The translations under genes were made by a program, and so were the position numbers. From the NCBI GenBank assembly GCA_965228125.1, contig OZ245791.1:2976001-3040000 (forward strand): a DNA stretch of 64,000 nt, in the 5' to 3' direction. The stretch's first letter is position 1. The number at the start of each line of letters is the position of its first letter. Shown here piece after piece: positions 19,633 to 27,443 of this stretch. Under the pieces are notes generated by a model. The model searched no databases. It was given only the letters and a program-made list of their open reading frames with translations, and was not told the origin of the DNA. The DNA is from GWF2-38-69 sp965228125. GTDB taxonomy: Bacteria > Verrucomicrobiota > Lentisphaeria > Victivallales > GWF2-38-69.

Positions 19633-19679
19633 ATGAGCTGAGGGGAAGTAAGATCTCCGTAGGAGACCCCGAAGCTCAT
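19633..19679. terminator. Subterminal hairpin of the IS256-family element
   Basis: Long imperfect hairpin: ATGAGCT pairs with AGCTCAT, then GGGG with CCCC, then an inner TCTCC with GGAGA. It lies between the transposase stop codon and the element end and is preserved in the second copy at 27386-27432. On the minus strand it would terminate the transposase transcript; on the plus strand it could block or fold read-through from the host gene. Confidence 0.6.
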
Positions 19680-19690
19680 CATTGAGTCAA

Positions 19691-20908
19691 TCATAGCTGA
19701 ACCCTCCCTTCGAACCTGATGGCAAAGCGATTTAAAGCCAGTTTCCAGTTCCTTATCGGCATTGTCCATTTCTTGGCTGCATTCTGTAAAGCCAGATACA
19801 TCAGCTTCAGAATAGCATCGTTATTTGGAAATGCACCTCTGTTTCTGAGTATTTTTCTGAGGGAGTTATTGATTGATTCAATGGCATTGGTCGTATAAAT
19901 GACCTTGCGGATGTCCTCAGGATAGGCAAAAAAGGTTTTTATCAACTCCCAATTCCTCTTCCATAGCTGAGAGATTGTCGGATATTTTGCATCCCACTTG
20001 CCAGCAAATATTTCAAGGTTATGCATAGCCTCATCTTCAGTCTGAGCCTTGTAAATATTTTTCAGGTCTGTAAGAACTGCTTTGTAATCTTTATGCGGCA
20101 CATATTTCAATGAGTTTCTGATCATATGGACTATGCAGAGCTGAATTTCACTCTTTGGGAATACTGCATTTATAGCCTCTGGAAATCCCTTGAGTCCATC
20201 TATGCAGGCGATGAGTATGTCATTGACTCCGCGATTCTTAATTTCGGTTATTACATTAAGCCAAAATTTGGCTCCTTCTGTTTCTGCTATCCACATTCCC
20301 AATAGTTCTTTACGCCCTTCCATATTTATCCCTAAAGCAAGATAAACAGCCTTATTTTCTGTCTGCCCGTTTTCTCTGCTTTTGACAATTATTGCATCAA
20401 AGAACACCACAGGATAAATTGGATCCAATGGTCGATTCTGCCACTGTTTGACGTCTTCTATGACTGCATCAGTTACATTTGAAATAAGAGTTGGTGATAC
20501 TTCTACACCATAAATTTCCTTAAGATGCTCCTTTATGTCGTTTAGACTCATGCCTCTGGCATACATAGAAGTAATTTTACTATCGAAGCCTTCAAAGCGC
20601 TTTTTATGCTTTGGTACAATTACAGGCTCAAAACTGCCCTTCCTGTCACGAGGCATATCAATTTCAATTTTATCATCTTTAGTAAGAATGGTCTTTGAAC
20701 TGTATCCGTTGCGGTTGTTGTCGTCTTTTTCTTTAGGAGGTTGATTCTTTTCGTAGCCAAGATGTGTTGTAAGTTCAGCGCTGAGCATACGTTCAAGAAG
20801 CCGTTTGGTTATCTCCTTGACTACTCCATTGTCTCCCAGGACATCTTCAGCAGTCTTGCAGTTCTTTACCAGTTCATCGATTAGCGAATCAGTTAGTTTG
20901 CTTGTCAT
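19691..20908 (-). CDS. IS256-family (mutator-type) transposase
   Basis: Full-length DDE transposase of 405 residues. N-terminal helical DNA-binding part (LIDELVKNCKTAEDVLGDNG, HLGYEK), then the catalytic domain with the first Asp in VVFFDAIIVKSR, the second in IACIDGLKGFPEAI and the Glu in YTTNAIESINNSLRK, and the CIVHMIRNS motif typical of the family. Length matches family norm (about 390-420). ATG at 20908 is preceded on its strand by an AAGGAG-like AAAAAAGGAGAAAAG. It shares about 95 percent DNA identity by eye with the broken copy at 27444-28011. Confidence 0.96.
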   Translation of the reverse strand: MTSKLTDSLIDELVKNCKTAEDVLGDNGVVKEITKRLLERMLSAELTTHLGYEKNQPPKEKDDNNRNGYSSKTILTKDDKIEIDMPRDRKGSFEPVIVPKHKKRFEGFDSKITSMYARGMSLNDIKEHLKEIYGVEVSPTLISNVTDAVIEDVKQWQNRPLDPIYPVVFFDAIIVKSRENGQTENKAVYLALGINMEGRKELLGMWIAETEGAKFWLNVITEIKNRGVNDILIACIDGLKGFPEAINAVFPKSEIQLCIVHMIRNSLKYVPHKDYKAVLTDLKNIYKAQTEDEAMHNLEIFAGKWDAKYPTISQLWKRNWELIKTFFAYPEDIRKVIYTTNAIESINNSLRKILRNRGAFPNNDAILKLMYLALQNAAKKWTMPIRNWKLALNRFAIRFEGRVQL

Positions 20909-20985
20909 AGTCTTTTCTCCTTTTTTTTAAGAGTATTTTTATTATATTTGACTATGACCATTTACACAAAATTCTGTAAACCTTC

Positions 20986-20993
20986 GTAAATGG
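20986..20993. repeat. Target-site duplication GTAAATGG, right copy
   Basis: Second copy of the 8-bp duplicate at 19575-19582; host coding sequence resumes at 20994 in frame. Confidence 0.88.
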
Positions 20994-21445
20994 AAACAAT
21001 TGGAACCTGACTTAATAAAATACAAACCTTTGTGTCATCAGGGCCTGCCATTATATCCCCTAAAACATTTCTGGTTATATATGTTGCTTTTTATTTTTCT
21101 TACTCCAGTTGTGTTCACAGCAGCTCTATTCAATCTGTTCCCCTTTATTGGAGGTTACTGGGCAGGCATCAGATTTCCTGATGATATTAATGTGATATCT
21201 TTGTGGAGAATTCTCATAGGTATACCGCTATTTGTCTTATGGTTTATAACCGTTAACTTTGTATTGATTCTGTGCTTTCCATTGGGAGTAATTATTTATT
21301 CGGGAATAACTATTTTAGGTTTTTTATTTTATTACAGATTTATCAAGCTTTTTGTCTCTGTATATAACAATCTGTTCTGCAGAAAATTAAAAACTAAAGC
21401 CATATCGTTTTATTACTCAACTGTAAACTACGTGAAAAAATATAT

Positions 21446-22309
21446 ATGAAGAATAAAAATATCATATTGCCCCATGAAATAATATTTGGAGCATTCCTAA
21501 TTTTTACTTGGATACTTCTTGCTTGCAAGACAGGGATAACAGGGTTCTACACTGATTTCTATTCTCTTTATCTATTAGTAAATTTTTTCCTTATTTTCCT
21601 CAATATGAAATTGGAGAATAACTATACTTGGCGGTTAAGGCTGATTTTTTATCCAATAATGATGAATGTAATTTTTCAGCAAATGCGGTTTTCTGTACCG
21701 ATAATCAATCCTATTCATAAGGATTTATTATTACAGCATATAGATGGACTGATCATTGGAAATAATTTATCGGTTTTAATGCAATCTGTTGTATCTCCAG
21801 TATTGACCGAAATAATGAGTTTTTGCTATGTTATTTTCATGCCATATCTGTTTTTCAGTATGATCTGGTATTTCGTAGGTAACATCGACTTATGCAAGAA
21901 GTTTTATATTGGCTTGTTCAGCATTTATGGATTGGGTTTTATCGGTTATACATTGCTTCCCGCATTAGGCCCTTATCTTGCGATGAAAGACCAGTTTGAT
22001 GTACCTATAATAGGCGGAATAATTTTTAAACTATGCAGTAAAATGGTTTCTGAAGGAAGCAATCATGTCGATGTATTTCCCAGTTTGCACTGCGCTGTTT
22101 CTTCCTATTTGCTTTTCTTTGATAGAAAATATAAACCGTGGCGCTTTTGGTTTTATTTGCTTCCTTGTGTTGGATTATGGATTTCAACTATTTACCTCAG
22201 ATATCATTATTTTATTGACTTGATATTCGGTTTTCTCCTGTCTGCATTATGCCTTTATATAGCGTTTAATTATAAAATTGATAAAGAGAAAGGAAAGGGA
22301 ACAACATGA
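21446..22309 (+). CDS. PAP2 / inositolphosphorylceramide-synthase-like membrane protein
   Basis: Integral membrane protein of 287 residues with about six or seven helices and the PAP2_3 motifs GYTLLPALGP, VFPSLHCAVS (catalytic His) and STIYLRYHYFIDLIFG (His-Asp pair). Family members dephosphorylate lipid phosphates or transfer phospho-headgroups, including the Aur1-like IPC synthases. The start overlaps the acyltransferase stop by ATGA and its own stop overlaps the next start by ATGA, so it is translationally coupled on both sides. In this context the likely substrate is the phosphatidate-like product of the acyltransferase, or a headgroup exchange on it. Exact reaction not decidable. Confidence 0.87.
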   Translation: MKNKNIILPHEIIFGAFLIFTWILLACKTGITGFYTDFYSLYLLVNFFLIFLNMKLENNYTWRLRLIFYPIMMNVIFQQMRFSVPIINPIHKDLLLQHIDGLIIGNNLSVLMQSVVSPVLTEIMSFCYVIFMPYLFFSMIWYFVGNIDLCKKFYIGLFSIYGLGFIGYTLLPALGPYLAMKDQFDVPIIGGIIFKLCSKMVSEGSNHVDVFPSLHCAVSSYLLFFDRKYKPWRFWFYLLPCVGLWISTIYLRYHYFIDLIFGFLLSALCLYIAFNYKIDKEKGKGTT

Positions 22310-24819
22310 AGTATATATTGGGGTTTAAAGAAGAAGATGCACTGAAATTAGAGCTATCCGGGGGAAAGGGTTCCAACCTGGCTAAGCTTACACAATTCGG
22401 ATTTTCCGTTCCTGAAGGAATTATTATAACTTCCGAATGTTATAGAGATTTTATTGCTAATGCTCAGCATACGCTGAGAAAGGTAGATAATTTTTGTTTC
22501 GACAAGCCGGAAGTACTGAGAAAGGAATCCCTGAACTTACAAACTGAGCTAAAAACCGTGCCTTTGCCGGACAGATTGTCTGTTGAAATTTCTGATTTTA
22601 TAAGGGACACTGAACTGGAATATTTTTCTGTTCGTTCTTCTTCTACTATGGAAGACTTGTCAGGCGCTGCATTTGCGGGACAGCATGATACTTTTTTAAA
22701 TGTAAAAGGGGTAGCTAATAGCCTCCTTGATCATGTCAAATTATGCTTTATTTCGCTTTGGAATGACAGGGCTTTGGCGTATAGAAGAAAGTTGGGATTT
22801 TCTCATCTTGATGCATCAATGGCTGTGGTTGTTCAGAAGATGGTCAGATCTGAAATTTCAGGAGTGGCTTTCAGCATAAACCCAATAAACGGCAGTTTAA
22901 GAGAATTAATTATTGATGCTAATTACGGCTTGGGAGAATCGATTGTCAGCGGAGAGTTTGAAGTAGACCATTTTATCATTGATAAAAGTACAAAGCGTGT
23001 AATAGACTGCAAAATTGCAGAAAAGAGCTTTAAAATCGTATGCGTTGAATCAGGTACTGAGACAGTACGAATTTCTGATGACGAAAGATTGGTTCAATGT
23101 GCAGATGACGGAAAGTTGGATGAAATAACACAAACAGTTATAGAAATCGAAAACGCATATAGGTTCCCTCAAGATATTGAATGGGCCTACAGCAACAGCA
23201 AATTGTACATACTTCAATCAAGGCCGATTACATCGATAGCTCCTAAGTGGAAAAGAGACGAATCTGCAGAAAGATTCCCCAATGTAATTACCCCTCTTAC
23301 CTGGGACTTTGTCGAAGAAGGATTCCATAATTCCTTAAATTACTCTTTCAAACTTATGGGGTTTCCAACTTATAGCGGGAAGTGGTTTTCTATGTTCAAT
23401 AACTACATATATGGGAACCAGAATGCAGTGGAAATTTATGCCGGCAAGCTGCCATTTTCATTAAAGTCTGTAAATGATTTAAAGAAAATGATTCCTGAGA
23501 TGAGAGAAAAATACACTTGGGTGCAAGAGCTTCCGGTAAGGTGGCTATGCGACCTAGATAATTATCTTATCAAGATTGGTAGTTTTCTTTCAGTGAGGCT
23601 AGAGAACAAAACAATAAAGGAACTATGGATATATGTTAATGATGTAAATAGATTCGGGAACAATTACTTCCTGCCGAATATTGCGATTTCAATAACCCAA
23701 TCATTGCTTTATAAACTTCTGTTTCATCTCTTAAAATCAGTAACTGAGAATGATGAAATTGCTAAGTTGCTTTTTGACGATTTGGTGGCTTTCTGTGAAA
23801 CAAAAACAGGAATTATCAACAAAGAAATATACAAACTTGCTCAGATCGCTTACTCAAATCCGGAACTCAAAAATATTATTATGCAGAATAGTTCCAAAAT
23901 TATGATAGAACAAGATATGCTGACTTCATACACAAGTTTTTATTCTAAGTTTCAGCAGATTATATCTAGCCACGGACATAGAGAAATGGATTTTGATATC
24001 TATCATCCTGCATGGGGAGAAATGCCTTGGATCATCCTGGATTATATTAAGGGTATTCTTGACAGTAACAGCTGCAAGGAAACTCCGTCTGAAAAAGAGC
24101 GCGAATTGCGAATTAAGGCGCTTAATGCTGAGGCAACAGTATTTAAAAAGATCCCTTCAGAATTGCATTTCTTCTTCCATGAAATAATACGTCTTGTGAG
24201 ATTATATACTACTTTAGATGATTTGGAACATTACCAGACTATGCGGTTATCCGTTCCTATGCGCAAAGGATTGCTGGAGTTAGGGAAGCGTTTGACTGAG
24301 TACAAAATCATTGAAAGGAAAGAAGACATATTTTTTATTAGTAAATCGGATATTGACGAAGCTTGCGAAGCTACTGATCCTGTCAGAGTTCTTGTGGGGA
24401 AAATTAATAAGATTAATAGCGCAAAAGAATCTTACTTGCATAATCAAAAAATATCTCCTGAATGGATTTTGGGGATGAACGAAAATACCATTTCCTCAAA
24501 TAATGCACTATCAGGTTTACCTGGCAGTCCAGGCAAAGTGGAAGGTGAAATATTTATTGTTTTAAGTCCTGATGATTTTTCTGCTTTTCCTAAGAATGCA
24601 ATTCTTGTTACTAAAACAACGAATCCTACTTGGACACCTCTTTTTTATAAGGCAGCTGCTTTGATTACAGAAAGCGGAGGGCCTCTTTCGCATGGAGCTG
24701 TAACCGCAAGAGAGCTTCAAATCCCAGCAGTAATGTCAGTTAAAGGGTGTTTATCCATTCTTAAAAACGGAGATAAAGTCTTTGTGGATGGTACCAGTGG
24801 TACTGTTTCAGTATTGTAG
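22306..24819 (+). CDS. PEP-synthase/rifampicin-phosphotransferase-like dikinase
   Basis: 837 residues with an N-terminal PPDK_N ATP-grasp domain (about 1-320; GGKGSNLAKLTQFG, VRSSSTMEDLSGAAFAGQHD, VVVQKMVRSEISGVAF, DIEWAYSNSKLYILQSRPI). A middle domain of unknown specificity (about 325-735) and a C-terminal swivelling phosphohistidine domain (about 740-837; TESGGPLSHGAVTAREL, phospho-acceptor His796) follow. The PEP/pyruvate-binding TIM barrel of true PEP synthase is absent. This ATP-grasp / substrate / His-domain order is that of rifampicin phosphotransferases, which split ATP to transfer the beta phosphate to a hydroxyl. Coupling by ATGA to PAP2 and acyltransferase genes suggests a lipid or lipid-headgroup substrate rather than an antibiotic; that is inference. 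Confidence 0.85.
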   Translation: MKYILGFKEEDALKLELSGGKGSNLAKLTQFGFSVPEGIIITSECYRDFIANAQHTLRKVDNFCFDKPEVLRKESLNLQTELKTVPLPDRLSVEISDFIRDTELEYFSVRSSSTMEDLSGAAFAGQHDTFLNVKGVANSLLDHVKLCFISLWNDRALAYRRKLGFSHLDASMAVVVQKMVRSEISGVAFSINPINGSLRELIIDANYGLGESIVSGEFEVDHFIIDKSTKRVIDCKIAEKSFKIVCVESGTETVRISDDERLVQCADDGKLDEITQTVIEIENAYRFPQDIEWAYSNSKLYILQSRPITSIAPKWKRDESAERFPNVITPLTWDFVEEGFHNSLNYSFKLMGFPTYSGKWFSMFNNYIYGNQNAVEIYAGKLPFSLKSVNDLKKMIPEMREKYTWVQELPVRWLCDLDNYLIKIGSFLSVRLENKTIKELWIYVNDVNRFGNNYFLPNIAISITQSLLYKLLFHLLKSVTENDEIAKLLFDDLVAFCETKTGIINKEIYKLAQIAYSNPELKNIIMQNSSKIMIEQDMLTSYTSFYSKFQQIISSHGHREMDFDIYHPAWGEMPWIILDYIKGILDSNSCKETPSEKERELRIKALNAEATVFKKIPSELHFFFHEIIRLVRLYTTLDDLEHYQTMRLSVPMRKGLLELGKRLTEYKIIERKEDIFFISKSDIDEACEATDPVRVLVGKINKINSAKESYLHNQKISPEWILGMNENTISSNNALSGLPGSPGKVEGEIFIVLSPDDFSAFPKNAILVTKTTNPTWTPLFYKAAALITESGGPLSHGAVTARELQIPAVMSVKGCLSILKNGDKVFVDGTSGTVSVL

Positions 24820-24824
24820 CGTTA

Positions 24825-25199
24825 ATGTCATCCAAATCTACTTTTACTACCTCAGGCACATTATATCGCGACCCTATAGCAATAGACATGGACGGAGACG
24901 GGGTGGAAACTCTTTCTCAGACAGACGGAGCATATTTTGATTTGGACAAGAACGGTTTTGCTGAGAAAACAGGCTGGATTAAAGGCGATGATGCTTTACT
25001 GGTTCGTGATTTGAATAACGACGGTCAAATCAATGACGGAGGAGAATTATTCGGAGATCAGACGCTGAAAGCAGACGGAACAAAAGTCTCTACGGGTTTT
25101 GAAGCGTTAGCTGAGCTGGATTCAAATAAAGATGGCAAAATCAGCGCTGAAGATTCGCAATTTAACACTCTCAAAATCTGGCAGGACAAGGCAGCATAG
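24825..25199 (+). pseudogene. Orphan FrpC-type self-processing module fragment
   Basis: 124 codons beginning 5 bases after the dikinase stop, with no Shine-Dalgarno. The sequence YRDPIAIDMDGDGVET matches the Asp-Pro cleavage site and following calcium loop of the FrpC self-processing module, in which the D-P bond breaks autocatalytically with calcium. EF-hand-like loops follow: DLDKNGFAEK, DLNNDGQINDGGELFGD, DSNKDGKISAED. It ends at FNTLKIWQDKAA, just where the partial RTX protein at the window start has FSTLRVWQDRNGDG. So it is the N-terminal two thirds of the same module, broken off at its 3' end and followed by the same heptamer repeats as the RTX locus. It might be expressed as a small calcium-binding protein, but a truncated paralogue is more likely. 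Confidence 0.72.
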
Positions 25200-25237
25200 T
25201 TGACAGTTGATGGAAAATTGACAATGAAAAATGGAAG
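25199..25237 (+). repeat. Short heptamer array after the module fragment
   Basis: TTGACAG, TTGATGG, AAAATTGACAATG and AAAATGG units of the AATKGAN family directly after the fragment stop codon, linking this fragment to the RTX locus at 1-12 kb. Confidence 0.6.
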
Positions 25238-25299
25238 ACAACGGGCAGTAGCCAGAAGCTAATGGCTAACCGCCAAGCGCTATTTAAAAAAGGAGAAAT

Positions 25300-25366
25300 A
25301 TGGCAGAAGAAAAAAATATGAAAAAAGAGATTCTGATTAACAAGACAAAACAGCTTCTTAAAAAAT
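25300..25366 (+). pseudogene. Start of an unknown gene interrupted by IS copy 2
   Basis: AAAGGAG lies 6-12 bases before ATG 25300 and the first 22 codons (MAEEKNMKKEILINKTKQLL and on) look like a genuine gene start. At 25367 the sequence becomes the IS256-family terminus. No matching 3' part is found on the other side of the element, where the giant minus-strand gene ends instead, so the remainder was probably lost with the truncated end of the IS. Function unknown. Confidence 0.55.
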
Positions 25367-25918
25367 GGCTGTTTAAGAAATTTTGTGTATTTGGGTGCGC
25401 CAAGAGGCGTTTATATATCAGTTGGTTCAAATCCAATCCGTCAATTTACCGTTCGGACGGTAGCAAAAGCAACAACTTGTTGCGTAAGACATAACAGATG
25501 GTGACATCTCTTATGAAGCTCTTTGTAGCAAATAGACAGACCGTAATGCGAAAGCGTGAACACATAGGCTTCGTTACACGAATTACAGTTGGTGAGCCTT
25601 CCCAAAAAGGTGAAACTTGAAACGGCATACAGAAAGGTATAGGGCGTATTGACAAGTACCAAACGGTCAAAGGTATGTTGGGCTGTCGGAGTTATGAGTG
25701 ATGGTATGTTTATGAAGGGTATATAAATGAACTTGGGAGGTCTTGGTTTTCAGGCTGGAGACCGTAACGCTGGCATATAAGGTTAACCGAAGCTGGCAGC
25801 GGGAAATCAAGAAGTCGGAGATGTCCGTAGTAGTGAAGATAACAGAGACAACACAACTCTGAAGGAGCGAAGGGGCATTACTTTAGTCAGTGTTTACAAA
25901 GAGAGAAAGGAGTTTGAA

Positions 25919-27265
25919 TTGAGCAATCTAGAATCAAGCCTCAAGTTGCCATTGAGCGACATTGAGAAAATTCTTGACTTTCAGCGTAAAATATACCAAA
26001 AAGCCAAACAGGAAAAAGATTATCGTTTTTATGTGCTTTATGACAAACTCAAACTGCCGCATTTTCTGAGACACGCCTACAAGCTCTGCAGAGAGAACAA
26101 AGGAAGCGCAGGGGTGGACAATGTTACTTTTACAGACATAGATGAATCCGGGACAGATGAATTTCTTAAGGGTATTGCAAAAGAGCTTGAGAAATTCACA
26201 TATAAGCCACAGGCCGTTCTTAGGGTAAACATACCTAAGGCCAATGGCAAGACGCGTCCGCTCGGTATACCTACTATCAAGGACAGAGTAATACAAATGG
26301 CAGTCAAACTAATCATGGAGCCGATATTCGAGGCAGATTTTAAAGAAAGTTCATATGGTTTCCGTCCGTCCCGCTCTGCGCACGATGCCATAAGAGAAAT
26401 AAAGAAGAAACTGCTGAATGGAAAAGCGGAAATCTTTGATGCAGACTTGAGCGCATATTTTGATACGATACCGCATAATGAACTTATGTGTCTAATATCT
26501 AAGAGAATAAGCGACAAGTATATACTGCAGCTTATAAAGATGTGGTTAAAAGCCCCTGTATATGAGAATAAAAGATATACAGGAGGGAAAAAGAACAAAG
26601 TCGGAACCCCTCAGGGTGGAGTTATCTCGCCGCTTCTTGCAAACATCTATCTGCATTTGTTAGATAAAGCAGTAAATAAGGCAAGCGGAATCTTCTGGAT
26701 ATGCGGAGTAGAAATCGTCCGCTATGCGGATGATTTTGTGCTAATGGGAAAGAAAATCCCAGAAGAAGTAATAGCATATCTTAAACATATGCTAACCAGG
26801 ATGAAACTCAAGATAAATGAAGAGAAAAGCCGTATGCTCAATGCATATAAGAAATCCTTTGATTTTCTCGGTTTTACATTCAGATACAGTGCAGACATCC
26901 ATCTGAAGGAACGATACTACTGGTACATAGCTCCCAGTGGCAAATCACAAAAGAAGTTAAGAAGCACTATAAGGAAATACCTTAAATACAATGGGCATAG
27001 GGCACCTGAAGTTATTACGAAGGAGCTAAATGCCAAAACAAGAGGGTGGCTCAACTATTTCTCTGTTGAGAAAGTCAGTTACCCAACTATGGCAAAGAAA
27101 AAGCTCAGGTATTATCTATCCATGAAACTTAACAGAGTTTATAAGAGAAAGAGCCAGAGGAAGTGTAAGCGCTATTCCAAATGTGCAATGGACTATCTAA
27201 TTAAACACTTTGGTCTAATAGATCCATCCAACTACGCCCCTTACAGTTCTACTGTGAAAGCTTGA
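25919..27265 (+). CDS. ltrA: Group II intron reverse transcriptase/maturase
   Basis: Intron-encoded protein of 448 residues. Reverse transcriptase blocks include RPLGIPTIKDRVIQMAVKLI, YGFRPSRSAHDAIREI, DLSAYFDTIPHNELM, GTPQGGVISPLLANIYL and the active-site YADD (about residues 268-271, VRYADDFVLMG). The maturase/thumb (X) domain covers about 330-448 (TRGWLNYF). There is no C-terminal HNH endonuclease, so the intron would retrohome without second-strand cleavage. TTG 25919 is the start: AAAGGAG lies 6 bases before it. It is encoded in domain IV of the intron, same strand. Confidence 0.96.
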   Translation: MSNLESSLKLPLSDIEKILDFQRKIYQKAKQEKDYRFYVLYDKLKLPHFLRHAYKLCRENKGSAGVDNVTFTDIDESGTDEFLKGIAKELEKFTYKPQAVLRVNIPKANGKTRPLGIPTIKDRVIQMAVKLIMEPIFEADFKESSYGFRPSRSAHDAIREIKKKLLNGKAEIFDADLSAYFDTIPHNELMCLISKRISDKYILQLIKMWLKAPVYENKRYTGGKKNKVGTPQGGVISPLLANIYLHLLDKAVNKASGIFWICGVEIVRYADDFVLMGKKIPEEVIAYLKHMLTRMKLKINEEKSRMLNAYKKSFDFLGFTFRYSADIHLKERYYWYIAPSGKSQKKLRSTIRKYLKYNGHRAPEVITKELNAKTRGWLNYFSVEKVSYPTMAKKKLRYYLSMKLNRVYKRKSQRKCKRYSKCAMDYLIKHFGLIDPSNYAPYSSTVKA

Positions 27266-27281
27266 GAAGAAGATTATCGGT

Positions 27282-27314
27282 AAGCCGTGTGCGGGAAAAT
27301 CGCATGCACGGTTT
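27282..27314 (+). ncRNA. Group II intron domain V hairpin
   Basis: About 33-nt hairpin beginning AAGCCGTG and closing CACGGTTT around a GGAAAAT apical loop, with the catalytic AGC triad near its 5' end. A short domain VI follows before the 3' splice site at 27363. Confidence 0.85.
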
Positions 27315-27385
27315 GATGAGGAGGGTCAGGAGAGGTATTTGGCTTCCCCTGTCTTTACTCGACTCTTTTGTCTTCTGTATTTTTT

Positions 27386-27432
27386 ATGAGCTGAGGGGAA
27401 GTAAGATCTCCGTAGGAGACCCCGAAGCTCAT
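27386..27432. terminator. Subterminal hairpin of IS256-family copy 2
   Basis: Same ATGAGCT...AGCTCAT hairpin as at 19633-19679, preserved in the truncated copy. It may now separate the plus-strand intron transcript from the minus-strand remnants. Confidence 0.5.
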
Positions 27433-27443
27433 CATTGAGTCAA

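Larger units (their letters stand above)
19583..20985 (-). mobile_element. IS256-family insertion sequence, complete copy
   Basis: Element of 1403 bp with about 30-bp imperfect terminal inverted repeats (22 of 30 positions match; shared core ATTTTGTGTA followed by TGGTC), one transposase gene on the minus strand and a strong subterminal hairpin. The left boundary is confirmed by the second copy at 25367, where identity also begins with GGCTGTTTAAG. It is bounded by a perfect 8-bp duplication, so the insertion is recent. All transposase motifs are intact, so it may be active. Confidence 0.93.
18836..21449 (+). pseudogene. PlsC-type phospholipid acyltransferase split by an IS256-family element
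   Basis: The 5' part (18836-19582) encodes the acyltransferase domain: HRNGAVDG (HX4D-like, His then Asp), GIPRDSKEGSS and FPEGTSS. The 3' part (20994-21449) encodes two or more membrane helices (LYMLLFIFLTPVVFTAALF and WRILIGIPLFVLWF) typical of the C-terminal half of longer bacterial PlsC/GPAT-like proteins. The element plus one 8-bp target duplicate fill the gap. Position 19582 ends a codon (249 codons) and 20994 continues in the same frame, giving an uninterrupted 400-residue protein on excision. As it stands the upstream part reads 17 codons into the element and stops at 19636; the downstream part could start at TTG 21000 without a proper leader. The stop at 21449 overlaps the PAP2 start by ATGA, so the intact gene was first in a coupled operon. 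Confidence 0.9.
25395..27363 (+). mobile_element. Group II intron inserted in IS256-family copy 2
   Basis: Boundaries are set by comparison with the uninterrupted IS copy: left exon ...TATTTGG, right exon TCTTTTGTC..., giving an intron of 1969 bp. It starts GTGCGCC, the conserved GUGYG 5' end, and ends ...TTTACTCGAC, a usual AY 3' end. It carries its own maturase gene and a domain V hairpin at 27282-27314. CCAAA at 25659-25663 could be EBS1 pairing with the TTTGG exon end; this is tentative. Complete and possibly active. Confidence 0.93.

Noticed and set aside
21000..21449. Independent small membrane protein gene
   Set aside because: It has no ribosome site, starts just beyond the IS target duplicate, and is in frame with the 5' part of the acyltransferase.
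22306..24819. Classical PEP synthase (ppsA)
   Set aside because: The PEP/pyruvate-binding barrel is absent and the phosphohistidine domain is C-terminal, as in rifampicin-phosphotransferase-like proteins.
25300..25494. 64-codon ORF reading through the IS end into the intron
   Set aside because: Only the first 22 codons are host sequence; the remainder is IS terminus and intron RNA.
5313..27265. Diversity-generating retroelement (Avd-like S23 genes plus a reverse transcriptase)
   Set aside because: The reverse transcriptase is a group II maturase inside exact intron boundaries, and no template/variable repeat pair with adenine-specific changes was seen. The RTX modules differ at few and mixed positions.
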